From Paragonimus skrjabini miyazakii (taxonomy: Eukaryota > Platyhelminthes > Trematoda > Plagiorchiida > Troglotrematidae): a stretch of 64,000 bases of DNA. Numbering within the stretch: position 1 is the stretch's first letter; every line of letters begins with the position of its first letter. Both the position numbers and the translations under genes were made by a program. The notes below the pieces were generated by a model. That model had not been told where the DNA came from. It was given only the letters and a program-made list of their open reading frames with translations, and did no database searches. Positions 53,975 to 64,000 of the stretch are shown one piece after another. Location: positions 189,671-253,670 of the forward strand of contig JTDE01000228.1 in NCBI GenBank assembly GCA_014338405.1. Reading direction: 5' to 3'.

Positions 53975-54315
53975 TTACCACGGCTAAGACCAGAACAGTG
54001 ACCACGGTTTCATGAGGCAACCATGTTCACTTTTGCGCCACTAACGTCGAAGTACACAGGATTGGATCATCGTACGCGAATGCTCAGTCACATTAGCCTG
54101 TGCGTTTTAATCAAATTGCCCGATCACTTCGAGAGAAGACATAGTGACTGTCATACTAACCCTAACCTACGAATGCACAAGCAAATTCAAGTATAGTGAT
54201 TCTTTTTGAAAGGGGCCGACTGAAAAGTCTATGAGAGTGCGACAGATTCGAACAGCTGTGTGGTGTACAACTTAAGTGAATGCAAAATAATTACTATTCA
54301 TCATCAGTTATTACA
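53975..54315 (-). repeat. tRNA-like repeat, copy 2
   Basis: On the - strand this copy carries TGGCGCA (54034-54040), then ATGGTTGCCTCATGAA and GTTCTGGTC, matching the tRNA-like core at 30.58 kb. To its right on the + strand are a block like GTTGCCCGATC (from about 54110) and an arm related to 30667-30807 (AAAGGGGCC, then TGAAAAGTCTATG, at about 54207-54235). The second arm is not visible, so this copy is half of the palindromic form. Outer limits are approximate. Confidence 0.6.
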
Positions 54316-54319
54316 AGCC

Positions 54320-55960
54320 CAGCCTCATATGTATGGTGTTAATGAAACGGTTGCTGACACGGTGAAAAGCATTGTCTTATGGTATCATGGTCGTTTGTCC
54401 TAAGTCGTACTAAGTTATCGGTCGTCTTCTACTTCAGACAAACAAAAAACCAACTATGGAAAATATTATCTCATGTTCGGGCAGTTTCTAACATGGGCAG
54501 TGTACTTTGACAACGATAAGTGGATAGTATCCGCTACGATTTTCGTTGACCCTAACACCTGAAGGAAATGTTTTCGCTTGCGCATCAGAAAGTTGAAAAT
54601 ATCTGCAAGAAGTACCGTTATGCTTATTTCAACTGCAGACGTATTACTATGGATTCTATCAGGTTAAATAGGCTGCACTTAACGCTTGTGATCTTATTTA
54701 GATTTGCGCAGTGTATACATCGGGAGGACGGTATTTGGGCGGTCCATTGACTTCAGTCGTCAAACACGGGAATCTAACTCAATGCGTAAAATCGGTAACG
54801 GTCTCTCTGAAAGTACCTCCCAATGCTTTCACGCATTTAGCAAGTTCTGCACGAAGTAGCTTTCTGCAGCACGCGAAAATGTAATCTGAAAAGCAGGCTG
54901 CAAAGGACAAAACTGATTCTGAGTTATTTAATATAGCTGATAATAAGTGCACGTCAAACCAGTCAAAACTACTTTCATGGATGGAGCTTATTGCTAATCG
55001 TATAAAGATGTTGAGTAAGGCAGATACCTGAGTTAAAAATACCGGCGAGTTACTGAAGCTTAATTACAAGGACAACCTCCAGCACAGTTGAGTCTTCAAG
55101 GCAAAATCTAAGACACTCATATTAATGAATTTCATCAATCTAGTTTTATCAACCAATAGACAAGTAGTGAAAAGTCGCCTGAAAAATGCTACTTTTTATG
55201 GCCTTGAATGACATTTTGCTCTCAATCAAATATTTATAGCAGACCAGTTAAGAAAAGTCTATTTTTACTGCCCTAAACTGACAGCGTTCTCAAATACATA
55301 ACTATAACTGATTGCAGAATGACTTGGTTCACCTCTGCTTTTCGTTAACTGCTAACTCATAAAATACAAAACAATGATTGTCTAACGATAACCGAACTTA
55401 GTTATCTTTCATCGTAAAATCACTAGGAACATGTTGATTCAGATTATCAGTTTTGTTGTGTTATATGACTTACTTAGTGGTCTTTTGTGTCCGAGTCACG
55501 AGATTAAATTTTTCGCACTCCAACTTATCCTATTACGGATTTTCCCTCATTAGTTGATACACTGATCTTCTTGAGTTCTAGTACCGTTCCAATAAAACAA
55601 ATAGAAGAGGTTTGCCAAAGATGATCGATTACCTATAATTAGTTCTTCAATAAATGCAATAAAGCAATAGCAGTGATGGTTGAGTTGAAATACGATGACA
55701 TCGTACACGAAACCCTGGTAGACTCCCATGTTGTATCTGATAATCTTTATCATAAGCATACTTTTCAAACAGAGTTAACTGATATATGGTTTGTTCACCT
55801 GAATCTCTGCTCTTAAGTACAGAACTTCTCTAACAAATATTAAAGAAAAATTTTATAACGACTTTGAACAACGAGACAAGAAAGTTTTTATAGCACGTGA
55901 ACTTCGCCGGTTTCGCAAACGAATAAGATTTTCTTCTATCGTGTAAGATGAATCTTTTTG
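54320..55960. other. Non-coding stretch
   Basis: No gene, repeat or RNA gene recognised. Confidence 0.45.
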
Positions 55961-55969
55961 AGAGAAGTA

Positions 55970-56362
55970 ATGACGACGAGGATGTCCCTTTGCCTGGAAG
56001 GTTTGCAAGTAGCCAGTTTTAGTGACTGTTTCAATAGTGTGCAACATTATTGCGGTGAGAACCTTACTGCTCTGCTAAAAACCCGTCGCACGGCACCTGT
56101 CAGAAGCACGTTTTACGCATGTTCTACTGAGTGTACTGTGTATTATCACCCGAATCTCAAAACCGCCGCTGAGGACAGCTACCACCCAATTTCAAAGCTT
56201 ACATCATTTCTGAATTTCAAAGGAGTCTCAAGCTATCTATATAAATGGAAGGGAGCCGGGTCAATGAGAGCATTCCGGTTCAGGTCTGTAAAATGTAAAT
56301 GGATACCACAGGTACATCTTGCAAAGCTCATCAATCCGAGGAATAATTTGTGTTATAACTGA
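55970..56362 (+). CDS. Unrecognised open frame, 130 codons
   Basis: Open from the ATG at 55970 to a stop at 56360-56362, with local G+C higher than the flanks and a modest G-first bias (about 21%). The protein is basic, with scattered cysteines and no signal peptide or motif I know. A donor-like CCACAG|GTACAT occurs at 56311/56312, so the frame could be an exon ending there. One open frame of this length is expected by chance in the window, so the call is weak. Confidence 0.18.
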   Translation: MTTRMSLCLEGLQVASFSDCFNSVQHYCGENLTALLKTRRTAPVRSTFYACSTECTVYYHPNLKTAAEDSYHPISKLTSFLNFKGVSSYLYKWKGAGSMRAFRFRSVKCKWIPQVHLAKLINPRNNLCYN

Positions 56363-56369
56363 AACCAAA

Positions 56370-57680
56370 AAAATTGTTTTCACACCGTATTTCTCAAAGA
56401 AATTTTATTACATTTTACCCGTTTATGGTGAGAAATTCAATAGGAATCTCAAGACAAAATGATGAGATCACTACACAAATACACACATACCAATGCAGCA
56501 TGTACTCAAATAAATGCGGCGTAAAGAGCTCGATAATTCCATTGTGCGAAAGATTGCTTCTGATTTTTCTATTCAACGTTGTTACGGAAAGATTTGTTCT
56601 ATATTTCCAGATGAACAACTTGTCCTGTCGAATGAAACGTCAATTTTTTCAGTACAGCAAACGACTAAACGATAACAATTACTACTGATAGACTCGGTTC
56701 CTTAGTGTAATGCTTGATGAGACCATTTCTGAAAAACTGACGTGTTCATTGTAGAACACTTCAATCAGTCAGTGAACTGAGTGGTCGTGCGGGCCACTAA
56801 ACATTAAGGAATTATCACATTAGGTTGTTAAGTTACGAAGTAGATGCCAAACAAATCATTGTAGGATGACTTCTGATCGACTACTTTAATTTCTACATTG
56901 CTTTGTTATTCACTACGGAAAAAACTTACTGGATGAGGGTGAATTTGGGATCCGTAAGCAGAAGAGTGCGTTTTCCTTTATTATAGAGGGTAGGTGAAGT
57001 AAGCACCTTGTGGGGAATATCAAACCCATCGGAAAGAAGACTGTTAAAAAATGTAGTGATGGTTCTGAAGGTCTCAAAAATAAAGTGGTCAGTTAGTAAG
57101 ATTTAAAGTAGTCCAGTTGAAGTACACAGATTTTTACCTCAGCAATAGGAAATGGTTAGGTTTTTGCCCAAACGTTAAGCAAACGGAACCAATATGGAAA
57201 CACGCAGTCCACGATGAATATGCTGCCGAAATGATTTGCAGTTACTATATGTTATAATCTTTAGACAGAAAATATAAACTTCAAATCCTTTAACAAGATA
57301 CCAATAACATGTATTCACAAAAATCATTCAAAAGTACAAATTTGAAGTGTGTCGTGGTTGGTAGTTGTTATACTGATTGATCAACTGAGTAAAAATATAT
57401 ACCAGCAGTTTACCTTACGGAAAAACAACCCCCTGGCGATTACTGACCTTCAAGCCATTCTACTAACTCCGGTTGTTCATTTAATGCAATTGACTAATGA
57501 TCGTTGCTGTTAGCATTCCATTGAGTTTGGGGTAGTCTGTGAAAAATATCACATTATTAACTCCAAAACACATTAAACAAATGTTTCTCATTCACAAACG
57601 TGAAACATTAAGATATATGTGACATGCGGATAGCAACAACCATAGAAATATTCAACGATTCGGTTTACACGAAACAAGGA
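56370..57680. other. Non-coding stretch left of the Penelope-like element
   Basis: No gene recognised. The 3' untranslated end of the Penelope-like copy probably runs into this stretch at about 57.6 kb. I looked here for the missing 5' part of the BEL/Pao pol and did not see it. Confidence 0.45.
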
Positions 57681-57914
57681 TTGGTATTAGTCCCAGGGAT
57701 GAGAGATTGCATGAGCCAACAGTTTGTGCGCACATACGGTCGGACAGCGAGTATTGATCAACACTGCTTTAAAGGAAGCAAGCAATTTAGGATTCCGCCT
57801 AAGCAGTAATAAATGAAACGAGTTGGTGGGGTCAAAAGCGTAACCTGTTTCCATGGTGTGCCCTGTAATGTATAGGATCAGGTTTCGGTCCAATCGCTCT
57901 GTTGCCATTGAATG

Positions 57915-58298
57915 CTAAGTCACCGTGTGCACCAACCATTTAAGCATATGTTTAGTCATTCTTTGTCGTAGGCACCGATCTGTTCTGTCTATGTAGACGT
58001 CACCGCAACTGCAAGTGAACTGATAGATTACATGTGAGACAGAATATTTCGGTAGGTCACGATTATGAACAGGGTGTACGACACTGCTAGTTGGGAGTAC
58101 CAACCGCAATTCAGCCGCGCGATATGTACGAGTTAGAGCAGACTGCAATTTTTCATATACGTCAGTTGTGATATGATCGCCTTTGAAAAGCAGGTTCAGA
58201 AAGACGTGCTTCTTAGGGACCGTACTCACGGAAGTCTTAATCAGTCTCGTCTGGTTGTGAATAGTGATGAAATCGCGGTATCTTTTTGCGAGTAGCAC
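57915..58298 (-). pseudogene. Penelope-like GIY-YIG endonuclease domain
   Basis: About 127 codons. Residues 32-76 are the conserved linker (LLFKGDHITTDVYEKL, RTYRAAELRLV). Residues 91-108 form the CxC-G..YI.RT.R core of the Penelope-type GIY-YIG nuclease, which nicks target DNA for insertion. Gly104 is replaced by Asp, and the frame ends in a stop before the conserved C-terminal block. It is in the same frame as the RT part upstream, separated by one TAA. Confidence 0.8.
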
Positions 58299-58322
58299 CT
58301 TCTTCAGTCTCTCCTCCTCTCT

Positions 58323-58658
58323 TTATAGGAGGTTATCAATGCGAATCTGCCGGGTTCTATGAAACAGGGTTCGCAACAGACCTGGTTTGTAAGTAATTGG
58401 AGCAAATGAAAACTGCAAACACAGACCACTCCAAGTGGCCTTTCGGTGTGCTGAAGATTGCAGTGAATCATCCCGTCTTCCAGTGAGTGTATTGTCTAGA
58501 AAAGACAAACCTTCGCTTGCTTCATCTTCATGAGAAACATAACAATTAGGATGGATGGAAGTAAAAAGAGTTGAAATTGATACAAAATAAATGTCAGTGG
58601 TAAAGTTCAAAATACCATCTACGTATCGTTTGTAGAGACTGACACAAATAGCAGTCAC
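58323..58658 (-). pseudogene. Penelope-like reverse transcriptase, C-terminal half
   Basis: About 111 codons containing YKRYVDGILNF (second catalytic motif, final Asp changed to Gly), then EDEASEGLSFLDN and RKATWSGL, the thumb-side blocks typical of Penelope-like RTs. The frame opens only after a shift from the upstream palm motif (AVGSSLGP). No start codon belongs to it; it is a piece of a longer decayed ORF. Confidence 0.8.
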
Positions 58659-59072
58659 TCAACCATTCTTACAAATATATCTGCAAGTATTGGGCCCAAT
58701 GAACTACCCACTGCTACACCAGCAGTTTGCTTACAGGATGATCCCCCAAAATTGAAGCAGATATTCTCTGTGCATAAAAGTTTAAGTTCTTTGAGTCAAT
58801 CATCTGGGAGGCAAAAGGATCAATTTCGGCGGGAAATAAAATCTCACAAGAAATCAACTGTTTTCTCAGAGGGGATGTTTTAATAAAGAATCCACATCAG
58901 CAGAATACATATTATGTGAACTCACTTACACGTTCTCCAAAGTTTATGCCAGCTTGAAAGAATGTTTTACACAATGAGGGGTAAACAACTGACGGGTAAA
59001 ATGGAGAATGTTTGCAAGCCATCTGACACGCTTGTAGACAACCTTCACTTACAGGTTTAATTTACGGCGGAG

Positions 59073-59384
59073 ATGCTACAAAGAGCCTTCTACGCAGATG
59101 ACTGTTTGGAGAGCGTGTCGAATACGAGGGATAAGGAGGCGGTTGCTCCGTTACTAAGGTCAACCATATTTGAATTTGGCTTTCGTTTGACCAAATTTTA
59201 CAAGTTAGAAAAAGCCCTCACTGGTATGCCAATAGAGGACCTCAGCTCTGCTGAGTTAAACCTGGGTCGGCAGCAGACAGAAAAACAGAATGGCCTCGGA
59301 GTCGTTTGGGATGGACAAACTGATAACATACGCGACGAACCAACCTGTTCTACGCAACTCCACTGCCAAACTCTCTCTGCTTAA
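59073..59384 (+). pseudogene. BEL/Pao reverse transcriptase, C-terminal fragment
   Basis: Begins at the catalytic motif FYADDCL (59088 onwards), which keeps both aspartates of the Y-x-DD box, then the conserved FGFRLTKF block (GF.L.KW in the family) and LGVVWD. Everything N-terminal to the catalytic box is absent. The frame ends in a stop before RNase H, which continues in another frame. Confidence 0.8.
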
Positions 59385-59419
59385 TCGCTCTAACCTCACC
59401 AATTGTCAAACGCATTCTG

Positions 59420-60005
59420 CAAGAAATATGTAAGGGATAGGCTGAATTGGACGATGATCCAGCCTGGGTAGAATGACTACACGACCCAGACGGGTTAACG
59501 GAACTACGAATTCCTCGTTGTATCAAGCCACCAGTTTTAAAAGCGTCCTACCAGATGGAGCTACACGGCTTCTCAGATGCGTTAGAAGCAGGTTACGGAG
59601 AAGCTATATACACTAAACTAGTGGATACGGACGGATCTATCTACTGCTCCCTGATGCTTGGAAGGTCAATAGCAGACCCCTTGTGTGCCGTGAGTGCAAC
59701 TGGGATGGAGCTAACAGCGATGTCTGTTGCCAAGCTGATCAACTGCGTCAAAAACAAGTCACTGAAGGAAGTTAAATTCCTGATGTTTTGAGCGGATTCA
59801 TTAATTGTTCTTCAACTGATTTGCAATACTTCTGATCGATTTGAAGCGTTTGTCCCCAATCGTTTGTCATCTATCCATGACCCATCTAGTTCAGACAGTT
59901 GGCGGTATGTGGACATCAAGCAAAATCCTGCGGACGTAGTGTCTCGAGGTATGCATCCAAAAGTCCAAAGAACAAGAGAGTGGCTCGATGGTCTGGAATT
60001 TTTGT
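59420..60005 (+). pseudogene. BEL/Pao connection and RNase H region
   Basis: The part 59555-59791 starts with ELHGFSDALEAGYG, the hallmark of BEL/Pao RNase H (usually HGFSDAS.AGYGA), followed by the CSLMLGRS and ELTAMSVAKL blocks. Upstream in the same frame TELRIPRCIK matches the IPRC motif that precedes it. After a TGA at 59789-59791, where a Thr-Asp pair is normally seen nearby, the same frame continues with DSWRYVDIKQNPADVVSRG, the conserved NPAD..SRG motif, up to about 60005. Two further stops interrupt the region. Confidence 0.8.
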
Positions 60006-60407
60006 GAAAGGCTCAAGTTACTTGGTCGACTCAGCCTACAAGCTTATTTGACAGGCCAGCAGATCTAAAACCGGAGGAGCCGACACAGGTACTCACCATC
60101 CTAGGGAGTGCCAGTTGGTTCAGCCACCTTTCGTCATCTTGTACACAAAGTACTTTAATACAGAAAATTGCAAGATTACACCGGCTTTGTGGTTATGTAA
60201 GTCTTTCTCATGCCAGACTTCATCATCATACTACTTCGGACGACAGTTTCTGTGTCAGAGCAATGAAAAACAACGACGTGCGTGTGATAAACCTTGTTCA
60301 GCGGGAGTGTTTCAACACATATCCATGCCTTTTTAATTGCAGCGGACAGTGACAAGTTATCCGTTCATTCAAATCCGAATCTAGCCCGTTAAAGTCACCA
60401 AACCCAT

Positions 60408-61283
60408 TTGGTCATGATGGATTGTTGCGAATTGGAGGCCGATTGGACTGAGCACCAAAATCCTTTGAAATTATGCCTCCGTCATAATACCCCGCAAGCA
60501 TTTCATTACAGATCTGCCATAAGACGAATGGACACGTCGGTACACTCCAATTTCTTTCGGAACTTTAAAGGGCAAGCTGCTGTACGTCGTGTCCTGAATA
60601 CTTTCTTCCACTGTAGACGCTGGTATTCCCGACCTGGTAGACAAGTTGTGACCCCAATGCCGGAAGATCATCTTCTCCCGGAGCGTCCACTCCTTTTAAC
60701 TGTCGGTGTGGACTGCTTCGGTCCCTTAACAGCCAAACGCGGTCGTAGCACAGGGAAAAGGTATGGTTGCATTTTTACTTGCTTGATGATGAGAGCAGTG
60801 CATATCAAAGTTGTCCATACGCTCGCGACGAACTTCTTTTTATGTGCCTTCTCCCGGTTTGTACCGCAAAGTGGATGTCCCGCGCGTATCCACAGTGACA
60901 ACGTAACCAACTTCCGAGGAGCTGAGCGAGAGATCAGGGTATGCCTTAGATAACGGAATCTGGAAAAGATTACTCACACACTGATGGAGCATGGCTGCGA
61001 CTGGGTAAGCCACAGAGTAGGAATTTGGGAACGTTTCATACTTTTCATCCGTCTTATTCTTCTATCGGTAACTGGTGACCTTATTACTGAAGTAGAGAAG
61101 ATACTGAATGGCAGATCAATAACAAAGTTATCTGATGAATCACAAAACCCTTCCGCGCTGACTCCGAACCATCTATCAATACTGAGATCCAACTCTTCAG
61201 GCAGTGTGTTCACTACGACCGCCCCAAAGTTGACACAAAGATGGAGACAGGCACAGCATCCAGCTGACGCTTTTTGGTCGTGA
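60408..61283 (+). pseudogene. BEL/Pao integrase
   Basis: One frame with a single stop at 60951-60953. A degraded zinc-binding region (about 60540-60630) is followed by the core: GVDCFGP (first catalytic Asp), KRGRSTGKRYGCIFTCL and RAVHIKVV, then HSDNVTNFRGAERE, where the second Asp is kept but the normally invariant Gly of SDNG is Val. After the stop come HRVGIWERF (third catalytic acid, Glu) and the NGRSITKLS and LTPNHLSIL blocks, ending in RWRQAQHPADAFW. Integrase inserts the element's DNA copy into the genome. This copy is interrupted and presumably inactive. Confidence 0.85.
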
Positions 61284-61527
61284 TGGATCAATGAATAGGT
61301 TTCTGATTTATAGAAACGGCAGGAGTGGATAATGTAAGTTCACGATTCTGCTGCCGGAGACCTGGTGGTGGTAATCAACGAGTCAATGTCAACAGGATAA
61401 TGGAACATGAGGATAGCTGATCAGCCGACTTATGTCAAGGACGGAGTCGTGAGGGAAACCTTAGTCAGAACAAACAATGGCATTCAAGGACGAGGTGTTT
61501 GGTAACTATGTTTGCTAGGAGAAACGA

Positions 61528-61752
61528 ATGCAAACTAACTTCCAAATATATCGTCTACTACCGTTCTGCGTTCCGCTAATCTATTTATCCATTTTTACTT
61601 GTTATTTTTCCGCTGGGCAAACTCGAGGAGTGTTGAATCGGGCCAGAATCAATGAAAGTTGTGTTTGGATTACTCCAACTGAATCTGAAATTTGGATGGC
61701 AGGACAGCGCTTGGAGGACCAAACTACAGAACCTCCATGCCCCACGCAGTGA
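61528..61752 (+). pseudogene. Small ORF after pol with hydrophobic N-terminus
   Basis: A 74-codon frame from a true ATG that overlaps the last bases of the pol reading frame. Residues 9-30 are hydrophobic, like a signal peptide or membrane segment, followed by a short polar region with two cysteines. It ends in TGA, but an overlapping frame (61692-61937) carries on with a Pro/Tyr/Ser-rich, Cys-containing stretch, suggesting one longer ORF broken by a frameshift. Its place directly downstream of pol is where env-like genes lie in some BEL/Pao elements. No conserved envelope motif is recognisable, so this is position-based inference; a host exon or chance frame is also possible. Confidence 0.3.
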
Positions 61753-61939
61753 TGCCAACTCCCGGATACCATTCCACGACCGATAGTGTGCACAACGCTA
61801 ATCCCTATTGCCCTCATAGCTATACCCCGCTGGCCAAACCATCGTACTGTAGAGGTCCTTTATACATATCTCCATTTGTTGATTATAGTGATTATTGGCC
61901 AAACATTTCTCCTATTGTTGCACGTACCACCCTTTGAAC

Positions 61940-63887
61940 TCATAATACGAACTCTCGTCTGAACTTCCTTTTTGCTTATTTTGCACGACCTCATTGAATT
62001 TTTCGCGTTGCCTTACTATTCACTGATACTTGCTGACGGTTGAATTCTGTGTTCAGAGTTCACCTGGATGTAGGTTGTGTAATCTGCTAAGCATTACTTA
62101 TTTATGTTTAGAACCAATTTTATCCGCGTAAACCTTTAATGTTCTGCCTTGCTCTGCTCGAACTAAGTGATTTACAATTGTCCCGATAGACTGCGTCTAG
62201 CCATGGGTAATGACCATTTCTACAATCCACATGGGTTTAGATGAGTTTTGACTCTTGACGGCACAATTCTTGTGTAACGTTTCCGGATCTTTGATCATCA
62301 GTCGCTCTGCATAATAAATAATTAGAAAAGCGACTTCATTTTCATGCTGTATGCTGGGTTGTTAAGCCATCGTTAGCCGTCAGATGGAACCCTGTTAAGC
62401 TGGCAAACCATGCCGACCGCATTCACAAGTTCGTCACTTTCTTTTGACGCTTAAATATTTTTCTTTCTGTTTGAAATCAAGTTTACTTTGTAGACCACCG
62501 CAAACTTGAATGCAAGTTAGTTTAATGGAGAGATGCTCTTAACCAACTAAATTAAAAACTCTGGGCCTATACGTGTGGCCATGCTGAAGAGTTTGGAAAA
62601 AATTGTAGATGACATTATGACCATCATTGCAAAACTTCCATAAAGCCGGCAGTTCATTCACGTTCATAAGCTATGGTTTTACTGCGTCCAGTAGTGCAAA
62701 AGATTCCTTAATGAATCACCTGAATTTTCCTTAATTTGTGCATTGCTGAATCATGCATTGTAAGCTGATAGAATCTGGCAGCTGTTTGGCTGTGAACCCA
62801 ACTTCTATGTACAGTTGATTCATTTGTCTGTCCACTCAGGCATTACGTTAGCTATCAAAATACATCTAACAAACGTGCATCTCAACTACGCCCTAAGATT
62901 AGCGCCGAACTATTTCTGCCTTTTAGTCTGAAAGGTTTTCATAGTGAACACTGCTATAAACCCAGCGCCAAATTAATCAAATTAGCCACTTCCTACCATA
63001 AACTTGTTTATCAGCTGGGACTTGGGAGTGTGTAATCAAGATATTGAAGAATACTACTCTAACGCTGTTGGAAACTCAAGATTTGGATGGTGATTTTGTT
63101 GAGTTATTCTCTGGGTTAGCTGCTTAGATTGCAAACGTTTGAATATCGCGATTAACCAACAAATCAGTTTAACTGCTCGAGAAAACAGTTGGTTTTTCTG
63201 GAAACACTGCTTCAAAGTATTCACTGAGAGTCGCTGTTAATCTCGTATGCATGAAAGAAGATAAGCTAGTAGTCGTGGCGCGAAGTTCGCGCAGTATAAT
63301 TCCATTGAAGGACACGAACGGCCATAACATGCGAAATTACAATCACTCCTATACCAGTGATTCACACCGTTGTCTTTTAAGGTAATCTCACTGAACTGCT
63401 GATTAACCACATAACCTCCATCTTCAGAAAGACCTACCCTTCTACGTGAGGCACACAACAACTCTCGGATTATTGTATTGGTCCGATACAAAATACAGAA
63501 CGGCACTCTCACATACCGTATATTTTGAATATGTAATATAGTGCACACGCAACATGTATCTCAATACTGCATCACTATCAGAATAATACGTTATTCTCCA
63601 ACAGAACTTTTACTTGCAACCAACGTCAGTTTTTTCACTCTGGTCAAAACACAGTAAGTGGGCTGCCGGTCAACCAAATCACCCACTCGGCTTGATACAC
63701 ACTGGGATACCAGTGACAACCAATCGGAAGTACACATTTAACCACGACACTCGTCTTGCGTGCTATCGCGTTAAAAACAACCTCACTCCCGCCAACTTCA
63801 AAATGATTGGGATTCATTAGTTTATGCAGGAATAAGATTGGACAAACAATAAAATTATTTGTTTGGTTCAATATTATATCATCTAAG
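61940..63887. other. Non-coding stretch, possible 3' end or LTR of BEL/Pao element
   Basis: No gene recognised. The first few hundred bases may be the 3' untranslated region and LTR of the retroelement (an AATAAATAA occurs at about 62312), but without the other LTR this cannot be shown. Confidence 0.35.
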
Positions 63888-63902
63888 ATGGTTTTTCTTC
63901 AG

Positions 63903-64000
63903 GTTTTGATCTTAAGCTGTCCTCAAGTAGACCCGACGAAGAAGAAGGGTGAATTCACTGTGACTAACATTTTACTGATTGATGGGAAACATCTACGCTT
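63903..64000 (+). CDS. Probable host exon, running off the window end
   Basis: Starts after a strong acceptor, GATGGTTTTTCTTCAG (AG at 63901-63902), with a clean pyrimidine tract. One frame stays open to the last base, 32 full codons, reading a Cys-Pro start, a Lys-rich turn (DPTKKKGEF) and TVTNILLIDGKHLR; the other two frames hit stops. An in-frame ATG at 63888 inside the pyrimidine tract would give a short hydrophobic start, so a first exon is the alternative reading. The family is not recognised. Only the 5' part is in the window. Confidence 0.4.

Larger units (their letters stand above)
57687..59045 (-). mobile_element. Penelope-like element, degenerate RT and GIY-YIG endonuclease
   Basis: A 5'-truncated Penelope-like retroelement read leftwards. 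In order: an RT block with MYSADVDSL (about 58910) where the family has the first catalytic Asp; then AVGSSLGPILADIF (about 58720-58680), the typical G-S-x-LGP motif; then, after a frameshift, RYVDG (58628-58614), where the second catalytic pair is normally RYVDD, so the last Asp is lost; then the FLD and KAT blocks; a TAA near 58320; then the GIY-YIG domain at 58298-57915 with YQFTCSCG and YIDRTDR (canonical YIGRT, Gly to Asp); then, after a stop, the C-terminal block with ILYITGHTME in 57908-57687. Several stops and frameshifts make it dead. It differs clearly from the copy at 7 kb, so two subfamilies are present. Confidence 0.85.
59070..61535 (+). mobile_element. BEL/Pao LTR retrotransposon, 5'-truncated pol
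   Basis: A decayed pol of the BEL/Pao superfamily. Domains in order: end of the reverse transcriptase (59073-59384), connection and RNase H (about 59420-60005), integrase zinc-binding and core (60408-60953), integrase continuation (60984-61283), and a C-terminal tail to about 61535 read through several stops in the same frame. Gag, protease and the first part of RT are missing; the sequence to the left is a Penelope-like element on the other strand. There is one frame change between RT and RNase H and another before integrase, plus many stops. No 5' LTR is present, so the 3' LTR, if any, cannot be delimited by comparison. Confidence 0.85.

Overview
This 64 kb window looks like intron or intergenic DNA from an animal genome rather than a gene-dense microbial one. 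It is AT-rich, stop codons are frequent in all six frames, and almost no long open frames exist. Nearly all recognisable coding sequence is decayed mobile DNA. The mix is a BEL/Pao LTR retrotransposon, two Penelope-like elements with a GIY-YIG nuclease domain, an internally deleted mariner and a tRNA-like short repeat. That mix, with very long non-coding stretches, suggests a flatworm, probably a digenean (schistosome-like) trematode. This is an inference from repeat content; no host gene seen here fixes the species.

Layout. At about 6.6-7.6 kb there is a Penelope-like fragment on the + strand, next to a coding-like segment on the - strand. A diverged tRNA-like repeat lies at 9.5 kb. At 13.3-13.9 kb (- strand) is the best host gene candidate: an exon for a secreted protein with a signal peptide, ending in a cysteine pattern like the start of a netrin/TIMP (NTR) module exactly where a good splice donor occurs. 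From 14 to 30 kb I see almost nothing beyond one possible small exon at 24.8 kb. At 30.2-30.8 kb is a palindromic element with 141-nt arms around a tRNA-like core. A possible LINE endonuclease remnant lies at 38.1-38.3 kb and an unrecognised exon-like segment at 42.0-42.3 kb. At 47.9-48.65 kb is a complete 750-bp deletion derivative of a mariner, with terminal inverted repeats and TA target duplications. A further copy of the tRNA-like repeat is at 54.0-54.3 kb.

The 57.7-61.9 kb block is a retroelement junction. A degenerate Penelope-like element on the - strand abuts a 5'-truncated BEL/Pao pol on the + strand (RT end, RNase H, integrase). The pol is followed by a small open frame with a hydrophobic start, in the position of an env-like ORF. 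The window ends inside a probable host exon that begins after a strong splice acceptor at 63,902.

Limits. A rough calculation from base composition gives a stop about every 15 codons, so open frames up to about 130 codons are expected by chance in a window this size. Most short open frames are therefore not reported. No operons, ribosome binding sites, CRISPR arrays, rRNAs or intact tRNAs were seen.
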